A DNA stretch of 33,826 nucleotides from a virus. The notes beneath the pieces were generated by a model. The model did no database searches, was not told the origin of the DNA, and saw only the letters and a program-made list of their open reading frames with translations. This document shows positions 13,479 through 21,897 of the stretch, in pieces (the stretch's first letter is position 1; each line of letters begins with the position of its first letter). The position numbers and the translations under genes were made by a program. The stretch spans positions 1 through 33,826 of IMG/VR virus record IMGVR_UViG_3300013126_000121; one strand, given 5' to 3'.

Positions 13479-14852
13479 ATGGCAAACGACAACAAAAACT
13501 CTTTAGTAGAGGAAGCTTTATTACAAATGAAAGCCCTTGAAGAAGCGGTAACTGAAAATGCAAAAGGAATACTTGCTTCAACAATGAAGGAAGAAATCAG
13601 TGAATTAGTAAAGGAATCACTTGGTGGTACAAAAAAATCAAAATCAACAATCTCAGAACAAGAGGACGAAGAAGAAGACATTGAAGACGTTGAAGACGTT
13701 GAAGACGAAAATGAACCTACTGGTGACGAGGATGAAATAGATTTTGATATGTCTGATGTATCTGACGACGAAGATGATCAAGATTTTGATATGTCTATGA
13801 TCGGTTCTGACGATATGGAAGACGAAGACGAAATGGCTCCATTGGATATGAGGGGGGCTTCTCCTGAAGAATTAGCAAAAGTATTTAAAGCTATGGGAGA
13901 AGATGACGGAATCATTATTTCAAAAGACGGTGAATATACTCATTTGTCTGATGAAAATGAAGATGTTGAGTACTTAATCCAAAACGAGTCTGATAACTCA
14001 TACGAAGACGAAACAATGGAATCATACGAAGAAGAAGATGAAGAAGTTGTGTACGAGCTTGAGATGGATGAAGAGGACTCCGAAGAAGAATTCGACGAAA
14101 ACATCTACGAATTGGAAATGTCTGAGGACGAAGAAGAGGAAGAAGATGAAGAAGAAGAAGAAGAAGAAGAAGAATTTGAATCTGTTAAAGAATCTATGAA
14201 ACCAAAAGGAAGAGTAGGTAAAATGAAACAATTCAAATATCCTAAAATGAAACATGGAGTTACTGAAACATCTGATGAAGAAAACGAATCTGAGTGGAAA
14301 GAAGAAATGGAAGAAGCGTCAAATCTTTTCTTGAAGAAACCAAAAATGAGAAAAGAAGTTGAAGCTAAAGAATCTGCAAGAACTTTAGGTAAAGGTAAAA
14401 GCCACGGTAGAAATGGTTTACCAAAACCAAGAACTTATTCTTCGCATGTTAAATTAGAATCATTAAATAAAGAAATCGATGTTCTTCGTGAAAAAAATGA
14501 AGAATACAAAAAAGCATTAGATTTCTTTAGAACAAAACTTAATGAAGTTGCAGTTTTCAATTCTAATTTGGCTTACGCTACACGTTTGTTCACAGAACAC
14601 ACAACAACTAAACAAGAAAAAATCAACATCCTTAGAAGATTTGATAATGTTGAATCAATCAAAGAATCTAAAGGACTTTACAAAACAATCAAAGAAGAAC
14701 TTGACGGTGGAAATACAAATGTTGTTACAGAATCTGTAGCCGCTAAAGTAATCAAAACACCCACAACAGGATCATCTAACTTGATTGAAAGTAAAACTTA
14801 TGAAAATCCACAATTCTTAAGAATGAAGGATTTAATGAATAAAATAAAATAA
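13479..14852 (+). CDS. acidic scaffold-like prohead core protein (T4 gp22 position)
   Basis: A 457-residue protein with an N-terminal helical segment (residues 1-50, MANDNKNSLVEEALLQMKAL onwards). A very acidic disordered middle follows (about 60-230, with nine consecutive Glu from a GAA repeat), then a Lys-rich region and a C-terminal helical domain (about 325-457, including LNKEIDVLREKNEEYKKALD). It lies between protease and capsid exactly as T4 gene 22 does, and scaffolds of this type are acidic, helical and digested during maturation. The length exceeds gp22 (269), mainly through the acidic tract. Homology to gp22 is not visible by eye, so the role rests on position and composition. It may be cleaved at several (L/I)xE sites. 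Confidence 0.75.
   Translation: MANDNKNSLVEEALLQMKALEEAVTENAKGILASTMKEEISELVKESLGGTKKSKSTISEQEDEEEDIEDVEDVEDENEPTGDEDEIDFDMSDVSDDEDDQDFDMSMIGSDDMEDEDEMAPLDMRGASPEELAKVFKAMGEDDGIIISKDGEYTHLSDENEDVEYLIQNESDNSYEDETMESYEEEDEEVVYELEMDEEDSEEEFDENIYELEMSEDEEEEEDEEEEEEEEEFESVKESMKPKGRVGKMKQFKYPKMKHGVTETSDEENESEWKEEMEEASNLFLKKPKMRKEVEAKESARTLGKGKSHGRNGLPKPRTYSSHVKLESLNKEIDVLREKNEEYKKALDFFRTKLNEVAVFNSNLAYATRLFTEHTTTKQEKINILRRFDNVESIKESKGLYKTIKEELDGGNTNVVTESVAAKVIKTPTTGSSNLIESKTYENPQFLRMKDLMNKIK
14148..14174 (+). repeat. (GAA)9 trinucleotide run
   Basis: Nine perfect GAA codons encode nine glutamates in the scaffold-like protein, flanked by imperfect GAA/GAT/GAG codons. Length variation by slippage would keep the frame. 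Confidence 0.9.
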
Positions 14853-14881
14853 ACAATAAACTCGATTTAAAAAAAATAAAA

Positions 14882-16687
14882 ATGGGAGCATTATTAGAAT
14901 CAGGTCTTGTTGGTAACATCGGTCTTAAGCACCTTAAAGTTATCAAAGAAGATACAATCAACAAATGGGACAAATTAGGATTCCTAGACGGTCTTAAAGG
15001 ACACATCAAAGAGAACATGGCACAATTATATGAAAACCAAGCATCTCACCTAATCAATGAAGCTGCTTCAACCGATAGTTCAGGTTCTTTCGAAACTGTA
15101 GTATTTCCTATCGTAAGAAGAGTTTTCTCTAAATTGTTGGCTAACGATTTAGTATCTGTACAAGCAATGAACTTACCAATTGGTAAATTGTTCTATTTTG
15201 TACCTAAAATTCAAGGATACCAAAATGGTCAAGATCCTACTGCGGGAGGTACACATTTTGCACCGCTTGGTGCTCCAAATGGTCCTGCTTCACAAGGAGC
15301 TGGATATGCTACAGGTGACAAAAACCTTTATGACAGATTTTATGAAGGTGCTGAACCAGCATTAGATCCACCAGGGCTTTTTGATTACTCTAAAGGTAGA
15401 TTCTCAGCAATTACTTCAACTGACGTAACTACAGTTGCGTGGAGTGCTGGTGATTTAGTACCTTCAGCTTACGCAGCAGGTGAATATAGAAAAGTTCTTT
15501 TAGTACTTTCTGGGTTCTCTAACGCAGGTGCTGGAAAACTTATCGGACCTGATGGTCAAGAAATGGATAACGAAGCATTCCTTTCTGATTTACACGTAAA
15601 TGCAGTTACAACTGCGGGTGGAGCATTCTCAGGTGCAGGATCTGGCAACCTATTATTTAGAGTTGTTACTCAAAAATATGGTAAAGGTATCGTTCAGTAC
15701 GGTGTTCAAACACCTACAACATTCCCTACTGATGGAAATGGTGGTTCTTACGATAATATCTGTTCTGCAGATGGTAAAATCTACTTAGAAGTTGATCTAC
15801 AAGTACCATGCGCGTTAGGAGCTAATTCACTTGATGGTTATTCAGGTTTAACTACCACAATCGCAGGTGATGCAGCTGCAGGTACACAATTTACTGCAAC
15901 TTATAGAGTATACGAAGAGTTAGAATTCGAAGACAAAATTGGTGAAGTTTCTTTTGACCTTGAGTCAGTAACTGTTTCTGTTACAGAAAGAAAACTAAGA
16001 GCACAATGGTCTCCTGAATTGGCACAAGACGTTTCTGCATTCCATAACATCGATGCTGAAGCTGAACTTACAGCTTTATTATCTGAGCAAGTGGCAGCAG
16101 AAATTGACCGTGAAATCCTTCGTGACTTGAGAAAAGGAGCCGCTTGGACTCTTCGTTGGGATTACAACGGATGGAAAAGAGGTACTTCGGCTAATCCATT
16201 AACTCAGTACACTCAAAAAGACTGGAACCAAACGTTGATCACAGCTATCAACCAAATTTCAGCACAAATTCACAAATCTACACTTAGAGGTGGAGCTAAC
16301 TGGATCGTAGTATCTTCTGAGATTTCAGCAATCTTTGATGATCTTGAGTACTTCCACGTATCTAACGCTTCTCCTGAGCAAGATCAGTATAACATGGGTA
16401 TTGAAAGAGTTGGTACTCTTGCAGGACGTTACCAAGTTTATCGTGATCCTTACTTCCCACCAAACACAATCTTGTTGGGTCACAAAGGAACATCATTGTT
16501 AGACACAGGATACGTTTACGCACCGTACGTACCTCTACAATTAACACCTACAATGTATAACCCATTCAACTTTACTCCGATTAAAGGAATTATGACGAGA
16601 TACGCGAAGAAAATGGTGAACAACCGTTTCTACGGACGTATCACTGTTGATGGTGTACGTACATTTGATCTTAGAGAATTGAGATAA
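14882..16687 (+). CDS. major capsid protein (T4 gp23-like)
   Basis: A 601-residue HK97-fold capsid protein, longer than T4 gp23 (521). Diagnostic stretches are YENQASHLINEAAS (50-63), ETVVFPIVRRVFSKLLANDL and VSVQAMNLPIGKLFYFVPK in the N-terminal third. Near the C-terminus are VYRDPYFPPNTILLGHKG and YAPYVPLQLTPTMYNPFNFT. The segment LINE-A (cut after Glu60) is the likely maturation site, since gp21-type proteases cut after (L/I)xE and gp23 loses 65 residues. A Gly/Ala/Thr-rich insertion at about 115-350 probably forms a surface domain. Codon use here is the most GC-leaning in the window (many AAC, TTC, TAC, ATC), as expected for the most highly expressed gene. A strong terminator follows. Confidence 0.96.
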   Translation: MGALLESGLVGNIGLKHLKVIKEDTINKWDKLGFLDGLKGHIKENMAQLYENQASHLINEAASTDSSGSFETVVFPIVRRVFSKLLANDLVSVQAMNLPIGKLFYFVPKIQGYQNGQDPTAGGTHFAPLGAPNGPASQGAGYATGDKNLYDRFYEGAEPALDPPGLFDYSKGRFSAITSTDVTTVAWSAGDLVPSAYAAGEYRKVLLVLSGFSNAGAGKLIGPDGQEMDNEAFLSDLHVNAVTTAGGAFSGAGSGNLLFRVVTQKYGKGIVQYGVQTPTTFPTDGNGGSYDNICSADGKIYLEVDLQVPCALGANSLDGYSGLTTTIAGDAAAGTQFTATYRVYEELEFEDKIGEVSFDLESVTVSVTERKLRAQWSPELAQDVSAFHNIDAEAELTALLSEQVAAEIDREILRDLRKGAAWTLRWDYNGWKRGTSANPLTQYTQKDWNQTLITAINQISAQIHKSTLRGGANWIVVSSEISAIFDDLEYFHVSNASPEQDQYNMGIERVGTLAGRYQVYRDPYFPPNTILLGHKGTSLLDTGYVYAPYVPLQLTPTMYNPFNFTPIKGIMTRYAKKMVNNRFYGRITVDGVRTFDLRELR

Positions 16688-16710
16688 TCGTTCATCTATA
16701 GAACATAAAG

Positions 16711-16737
16711 AAGGTCAGAGAAATCTGACCTTTTTTT
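16711..16737 (+). terminator. intrinsic terminator after the capsid gene
   Basis: A 9-bp perfect stem AAGGTCAGA / TCTGACCTT is closed by a GAAA tetraloop and followed by a T-run. It isolates capsid transcription from the downstream homing endonuclease. Confidence 0.9.
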
Positions 16738-16789
16738 ATTTTTATATGGTAGGTTTAAAAATGAATGGACTATAATTATATTTTTATTA

Positions 16790-16797
16790 TATTTATA
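16790..16797 (+). promoter_or_regulatory. putative late promoter element TATTTATA
   Basis: ATATTTATATAAAA ends 12 nt before the endonuclease ATG at 16810. A nearer ATG at 16803 is in another frame and closes quickly. Confidence 0.5.
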
Positions 16798-16809
16798 TAA
16801 AAATGGATT

Positions 16810-18525
16810 ATGAAAACCAAATTAAACGAAAATGATATTTCAGAAATAATTGATTTATACCAAACTAAAATACCAAGCACTCATAAGTTGGCGGAAAAAT
16901 ATAAAGTAGGTCACAAAAAAATATCACAAATTTTAAAGGAGAATAATATCGACATCAATAAAAAAGGTGGACAATCAAAAATAGGTAATAGTTCTGAAAT
17001 AGAATCAAGTAAAACAAATCTATATATTGCAAATGATAATTACGAGTTAGTTGCAAAATGTAAAAAAACTAACACCATAATTAATGACCCAAACAATTTA
17101 TCAGGAATGTTGACTAAACATATTGTTAATCTATATGGGGATGTTAATATACCAAAAAATAATTACCAACGAAAAAAATATGAGTTGATTAATGGTAAAA
17201 AATGGTTTGAGGAGTTTTTTGATATTATTGAATTGGAAATAAAACCAACCAGACAATGTAAATTGTGTAAATGGAATACAACTGATATAAATAATAAAAC
17301 GGGTTGTTTTGAACAACACATTCAAAAACATCATAATATAACAATAAAGGAATATATTGATAAATTCCCTGAAGATTCTCACCTACATATAAAATTATTA
17401 GATAAACTACAACGGGAAGTTAAATTAAAAGAAATTGATAATTTCGTTATTTGTAAGTTGTGTGGTGAAAAAATGATGAGTGTCACTAATACTCATTTAA
17501 TCAATAAACATAACATTTCTGTAGCAGAATATAAATTAAGATTTCCAAATGATAAAATAGTTTCAAATAGTATATCAAAGATATTGAGTGATAATGCAGT
17601 ACTAACTAATTTTAATATGTCACCGACTTGGGCATCGAAGGGTGAAACGGAAATACGAGAATTTATTGAAAGTTTGGGATTTGAAACTGAGAAGGGATCC
17701 AATCGTAAATTATTAAATGGTAAGGAAATTGATGTTATGGTCAAAGGTACTAATATTTTGTTTGAGTATAATGGGTTATATTATCACACCGAAAAAATGG
17801 GTAAAAAATATAATTATCACTTAAATAAAACTATTGAATGTAATCAATTGGGTTATAAGTTAATTCAGATATTTGAAGATGAATGGATAACTAAAAAGGA
17901 GTTAGTTAAAACCAAGATTAAACACATTTTAAAGGTGAATGACGGAGTTAAAATTGGGGGTAGAAATGTTACCATAAAAACAATTAATAAAGAGGATAAA
18001 ACATTCTTTTTAAATAATTACCATATTCAAGGATCCGATAAATCAAAAATTTCTTATGGTGCATATTATAAAGATGAATTAGTTGGTGTAATGACGTTTA
18101 ATTCAAAACGAAATATGACAAAAAATAACGACCATGAGTATGAGTTGAGTAGATATTCAACAAAACAAAATTTTATCATAAGTGGGTTGGCGTCGAAATT
18201 TTTAAAACAATTTATTAATGATTATTCACCAAAAAGTATTATCAGCTTTGCTGATCGAAGATGGACAGTAGATCCTGATAATAACTTATATGTAAATTTG
18301 GGGTTTGATCTCGTTTCAATTGTAAAACCTAACTATTTCTATTATAATTCAAAGATTAATAAATACAAAAGATATCATAAATTTTCTTTTGGTAAAAATA
18401 ACATCAAAAAAAAATATCCAAATCTTGATTTTACAAAATCTGAAAAAGAATTAACTGAAGAATTGGGGTTTGACAAGATATGGGATTGTGGATTATTTAA
18501 GTATAAATTATCAATTGACAAATAG
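16810..18525 (+). CDS. free-standing homing endonuclease with Vsr-like nuclease domain
   Basis: A 571-residue multidomain protein. Residues 1-50 form a helix-turn-helix (STHKLAEKYKVGHKKISQIL). Two zinc-finger-like units follow: CKLCKW with H-x4-H at about 149-178, and CKLCGE with H-x4-H at about 215-236, each ending in an EY/FP motif as in MucR-type fingers. A Vsr/EDxHD-like nuclease core spans about 278-380 (GETEIREFIESLGFE, then EIDVMVKGTNILFEYNGLYYHTE). The C-terminal domain (about 385-570) has YGAYYKDELVGVMTFNSKR and SIISFADRRWTVDPDNNLYV, a module I know from phage homing endonucleases and that looks GNAT-like. Vsr-related homing enzymes were first described beside fractured genes with split inteins. 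It lies between capsid terminator and secreted-protein gene and probably homes to that intergenic site. Confidence 0.85.
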   Translation: MKTKLNENDISEIIDLYQTKIPSTHKLAEKYKVGHKKISQILKENNIDINKKGGQSKIGNSSEIESSKTNLYIANDNYELVAKCKKTNTIINDPNNLSGMLTKHIVNLYGDVNIPKNNYQRKKYELINGKKWFEEFFDIIELEIKPTRQCKLCKWNTTDINNKTGCFEQHIQKHHNITIKEYIDKFPEDSHLHIKLLDKLQREVKLKEIDNFVICKLCGEKMMSVTNTHLINKHNISVAEYKLRFPNDKIVSNSISKILSDNAVLTNFNMSPTWASKGETEIREFIESLGFETEKGSNRKLLNGKEIDVMVKGTNILFEYNGLYYHTEKMGKKYNYHLNKTIECNQLGYKLIQIFEDEWITKKELVKTKIKHILKVNDGVKIGGRNVTIKTINKEDKTFFLNNYHIQGSDKSKISYGAYYKDELVGVMTFNSKRNMTKNNDHEYELSRYSTKQNFIISGLASKFLKQFINDYSPKSIISFADRRWTVDPDNNLYVNLGFDLVSIVKPNYFYYNSKINKYKRYHKFSFGKNNIKKKYPNLDFTKSEKELTEELGFDKIWDCGLFKYKLSIDK

Positions 18526-18545
18526 TTTTGCTAATCTAAAACTAT
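18522..18545 (+). terminator. possible weak terminator hairpin
   Basis: ATAGTTTT / AAAACTAT forms an 8-bp stem with an 8-nt loop and includes the endonuclease stop codon. No T-run follows, so termination is uncertain. Confidence 0.3.
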
Positions 18546-18594
18546 CATTTGATAATTTAACCATAACAAAATGTGTTTTTATTGTTTATATAAG

Positions 18595-18602
18595 TATTTA
18601 TA
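18595..18602 (+). promoter_or_regulatory. putative late promoter element TATTTATA (distal)
   Basis: GTATTTATAC lies 60 nt before the ATG at 18663. It is the first of two copies in this gap. Confidence 0.4.
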
Positions 18603-18626
18603 CGTATTTTTAATTTAATTTTAAGA

Positions 18627-18634
18627 TATTTATA
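18627..18634 (+). promoter_or_regulatory. putative late promoter element TATTTATA (proximal)
   Basis: ATATTTATATAA lies 28 nt before the ATG at 18663. The tandem arrangement with the copy at 18595 is unique in the window and may raise expression. Confidence 0.5.
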
Positions 18635-18662
18635 TAATAATCACTTTTTAAAAACAATTAAG

Positions 18663-21428
18663 ATGAAACGTTTACTACTACTGTTTTTTATTTTTATATC
18701 ATTTTTTAACTTTGGTCAAATTAGTTATTCTCAAAATTGGTCGACAACAACATTAAATAGTTGGACAAATCAGAATGGGGGTTTTGTACGTACAACAACG
18801 GGAGTTTGTGCAACAACTGGTTCTGTTCGGGCGAACATATGGAGTTCGAATGTTACAGGTAATTTTGCATCACCACTATTATCAGGAAATAATAGTGGGT
18901 TAGTAACCGTATCATATCTCTATAAGATAATCAATTATAGTGGTGGTGCAGCAACACCAAATACCTTTGGTACATTAAAGGTACAGTACGCGAGTGCTTT
19001 GACGGGACCGTGGACTGATGTGCCAAATTCGACTGTCAGTACAAATCATTCACCAAGTACTTCATGTCAAACACAAGTTGTTCAGTTTACGCCAAGTGCG
19101 GGTAATGTGTATATAAGATTTAATGTTGTGCGGTCTGCAGGTGATTATTATATGTATTTTGACGATGTAACAATTTCACAAGGGTCAGCACCATCTTGTA
19201 CTTCACCAACATCTTTATCCTCCTCATCTGTTGCAACAACTACCGCAACAATTTCATGGGCGGCAGCTTCACCCGCACCAAGTAATGGATATCAATATTT
19301 TTTATCAACATCATCATCGGCACCAACATCAGGAACAACACCAACAGGGTCAACCGCCGCTGGTGTCACATCAGTTAATTTATCAAGTCTAAATTCAGGT
19401 ACACAATATTATTTTTGGGTTAGGTCAAATTGTGGGGGGTCTCAATCTTCTTGGGCTGGTAGTAGTACGTTTACTACAACCATACCACCACCATCAAATG
19501 ATTTATGTTCAGGGGCCACTAATCTACCATGTGGTACTTCAAATTTAGCTGGTACAACCGTTGGTACTGTAAGTGAAACCGCTCCAAATGCTTCCACTAG
19601 TGGAACAAGGGGTGTATGGTATAGCTTTGCAGGGGATGGTCAGCAAACTACCATAACAGTTGTGCAAAGTTTAAATACAAGACTACTTGTTTTAACCTCA
19701 AGTACAGGATCATGTGGTGGAACATATACAACAGTTGCAAACGTAGATAACACTACAAGCACAAACGAAACTGCAACCTTTACGGCAAACAGTGGAACAA
19801 ACTATTTTGTATATGTTGGTTATTGGACTTCAGGAACAAACACAGGAACATTTACAATAAGTAGAACATGTACTTCTCCCCCCTCAAATAATAACTGTTC
19901 AAGTGCTCCCGCTTTAACAATAAATTCAGGGACTAGTTGCGGGTCTTCAACAAACGGCACAACGGTAGGTGCTAATCAATCCATTTCGGCATGTGCAGGA
20001 ACAGCTGATGATGATGTTTGGTATTCCTTTGTTGCAAATGGTACAAGTCAAACTATTACGGTTACACCTGGTACTATGTCGGATGCTGTTCTTCAAGTAT
20101 TTAGTGGAACATGTGCTGGATTAACTTCACTTGTATGTGTAGATAATACTTTGGGGTCTTCGGCTGAAACAACAACCGTTACAGGTTTAACAAACGGGGT
20201 AACATATTATGTTAGAGTTCATAGTTATGGAAATGGAACAGGACAAGGTACATTCTCAATTTGTGCCACAACACCATGTTCCACTCCTACCACTGCTGGT
20301 ACATTATCTGCAAATAAAACATCAACTGTTGTAAATGATGGTGTAGTTTATACAACAACCGGTAATGGAGGTAGCATCACAAAATTGGAATGGTCATTTG
20401 ATAATTTTACAACGGTAGCAGGAACTGTAAATAACCCAGCTAATCCTTATACATTTTGTTTGAATGTCCAACAACCAACTGCATACGTGAGAGTAACCTC
20501 AATAAATGGAACTTGCCCAGCTGGTATCACAAATATAGTTTCAGTTAACCTAACTTCGGCACCCCCATACACATATGGGACTAGTTCTGGGGATTATATT
20601 TCAAATGTAACTTTAAACACAATAAACAACAGTTCAACATATGACGCACCACAAGGTTATGATTCATATCAAGATTTTACATCAATTTCAACAACGTTAG
20701 CACGAGGATCCACTTATACAATATCGGCTTCTAGCACAATGACTTATAGTAACTATTCTGGTTATGCTGCATGGATTGATTATAATGGAGATGAGATATT
20801 TCAAGTAACTGAAAATATCATGCAACAACCCTATGGTGCTACTAGATCACAATCATTTACTGTACCTGCCGGAACCAATCCGGGTTCATATAGAATGCGC
20901 GTGTTGTCTTCTTGGTTGGAAACACCATCAACAGATGCTTATTTATCTGCTGGATACGATTGGGGTGAGATCGAGGAATATACCGTAAATGTAACATTTG
21001 GTCTTCCTGTTGAATTAATAACCTTTGATGGTACAAATAAGGATAATAATAATTACTTATTTTGGGTAACTGCGACCGAACATAATTCAAGTCATTTTAA
21101 TCTACAAAAAAGTAGAGATGGTGAAAATTGGGTGACGATCACAACTATAAATGCTGCCGGTTACTCAACAAATACTATTGACTATGATGTTATAGATTAT
21201 AAGGTTGAACCAATTGTAAATTATTATAGATTACAACAATACGATAATGACGGAGTGTATGAAACCTTTGGACCTATATCTATTAATAATACTAATGGAG
21301 AATCTTTAAAAACTATAGTAAAATACGTAAATTTAAATGGTCAAGAAATAGATCCTAATAAACTCGGGTTTATGGATGTTTATATTGAAGTTTATAGTGA
21401 TGGAACTATTAGAAAAGTGATCAAATGA
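18663..21428 (+). CDS. secreted multidomain surface protein (FnIII, two PPC/MAM-like beta domains, GEVED, T9SS-type C-terminus)
   Basis: A 921-residue protein resembling Bacteroidota exported proteins. Residues 1-24 are a Sec signal peptide (MKRLLLLFFIFISFFNFGQ). About 30-172 is a jelly-roll/MAM-like region ending YYMYFDDVTISQG. About 176-272 is a fibronectin III domain (TATISWAAASPAPSNGYQY, then SGTQYYFWVRSNC). Two similar beta domains follow, each starting PPSN and containing WYSFAGDG or WYSFVANG (about 277-405 and 407-540). GEVED lies at about 640-778 (YAAWIDYNGDEIF, GSYRMRVLSSW, WGEIEEYTVNV). From 780, LPVELITFDGTNKDNNNYLF, then NYYRLQQYDNDGVYETFG and a short end (VNLNGQEID, VYIEVYSDGTIRKVIK) match the pre-sorting and sorting region of T9SS cargo. 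Known: T9SS moves such proteins across the outer membrane. Inferred: the infected host exports it to the cell surface. A virion adhesin acquired from a host is the alternative. Confidence 0.85.
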   Translation: MKRLLLLFFIFISFFNFGQISYSQNWSTTTLNSWTNQNGGFVRTTTGVCATTGSVRANIWSSNVTGNFASPLLSGNNSGLVTVSYLYKIINYSGGAATPNTFGTLKVQYASALTGPWTDVPNSTVSTNHSPSTSCQTQVVQFTPSAGNVYIRFNVVRSAGDYYMYFDDVTISQGSAPSCTSPTSLSSSSVATTTATISWAAASPAPSNGYQYFLSTSSSAPTSGTTPTGSTAAGVTSVNLSSLNSGTQYYFWVRSNCGGSQSSWAGSSTFTTTIPPPSNDLCSGATNLPCGTSNLAGTTVGTVSETAPNASTSGTRGVWYSFAGDGQQTTITVVQSLNTRLLVLTSSTGSCGGTYTTVANVDNTTSTNETATFTANSGTNYFVYVGYWTSGTNTGTFTISRTCTSPPSNNNCSSAPALTINSGTSCGSSTNGTTVGANQSISACAGTADDDVWYSFVANGTSQTITVTPGTMSDAVLQVFSGTCAGLTSLVCVDNTLGSSAETTTVTGLTNGVTYYVRVHSYGNGTGQGTFSICATTPCSTPTTAGTLSANKTSTVVNDGVVYTTTGNGGSITKLEWSFDNFTTVAGTVNNPANPYTFCLNVQQPTAYVRVTSINGTCPAGITNIVSVNLTSAPPYTYGTSSGDYISNVTLNTINNSSTYDAPQGYDSYQDFTSISTTLARGSTYTISASSTMTYSNYSGYAAWIDYNGDEIFQVTENIMQQPYGATRSQSFTVPAGTNPGSYRMRVLSSWLETPSTDAYLSAGYDWGEIEEYTVNVTFGLPVELITFDGTNKDNNNYLFWVTATEHNSSHFNLQKSRDGENWVTITTINAAGYSTNTIDYDVIDYKVEPIVNYYRLQQYDNDGVYETFGPISINNTNGESLKTIVKYVNLNGQEIDPNKLGFMDVYIEVYSDGTIRKVIK

Positions 21429-21883
21429 TTAATAATTTTGAACTAATAAAAAGGTTGTTTACATCGGTTATTGCCGTGTTACAACCTTTTATTATTTATT
21501 TTAGTTGTGGTGATCTACTTTCACTTTCGCAAGCTTGGAACACCCCATTACAACCACTTTTTATTTTTACAAATGCTCTTGTTAGTTATTTCTTTTTTGA
21601 ACTTCCTAAATGGAGAATTCCTGCGGTATTTCTATTACTTCTAACCGTATTTTCTGTTGAAAGTTATGGATCAATACATAATATACTTGCAATATTATTT
21701 TTCATTTCTTGTTCCTTTCCATTGTGGTCAATTAAAAGATATCGGTTTTATTTACCAATTTATTTATTATCCATTATTTTTTTAATTTTTGATGGTTTAT
21801 ATTGGATGGAAACTTGGGCAATAATCACCCTTTGTTTTTATCACGTTCACGTAATACTTCATACGTATTTTTTAAGACATTAA
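21425..21883 (+). CDS. polytopic membrane protein coupled to the secreted protein
   Basis: A 152-residue, strongly hydrophobic protein with about five membrane spans, including LFTSVIAVLQPFIIYFSCG, LFIFTNALVSYFFFELP, IPAVFLLLLTVFSV, ILAILFFISCSFPLW and FYLPIYLLSIIFLIFDGLYW, then a final ITLCFYHVHVILHTYFL segment. No known family is recognised. Its start overlaps the stop of the secreted surface protein (ATGA), implying coupled translation and a joint function at the envelope. It is unlike small holins in span number and has no nearby lysis partner. Possible roles are membrane anchoring or handling of the exported partner, or altering phage adsorption; these are guesses. Confidence 0.75.
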   Translation: MINNFELIKRLFTSVIAVLQPFIIYFSCGDLLSLSQAWNTPLQPLFIFTNALVSYFFFELPKWRIPAVFLLLLTVFSVESYGSIHNILAILFFISCSFPLWSIKRYRFYLPIYLLSIIFLIFDGLYWMETWAIITLCFYHVHVILHTYFLRH

Positions 21884-21885
21884 GG

Positions 21886-21893
21886 TATTTATA
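21886..21893 (+). promoter_or_regulatory. putative late promoter element TATTTATA
   Basis: GTATTTATAGAAT sits 4 nt before the ATG at 21898 and 2 nt after the upstream stop. It implies a leaderless transcript if it is a promoter. Confidence 0.5.
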
Positions 21894-21897
21894 GAAT

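Noticed and set aside
13382-13681. Minus-strand open frame of 99 codons
   Set aside because: It is antisense to the start of the scaffold-like gene. The Ser-rich content is what acidic codons give on the other strand. Similar shadows at 14022-14255 and 10252-10674 were rejected for the same reason.
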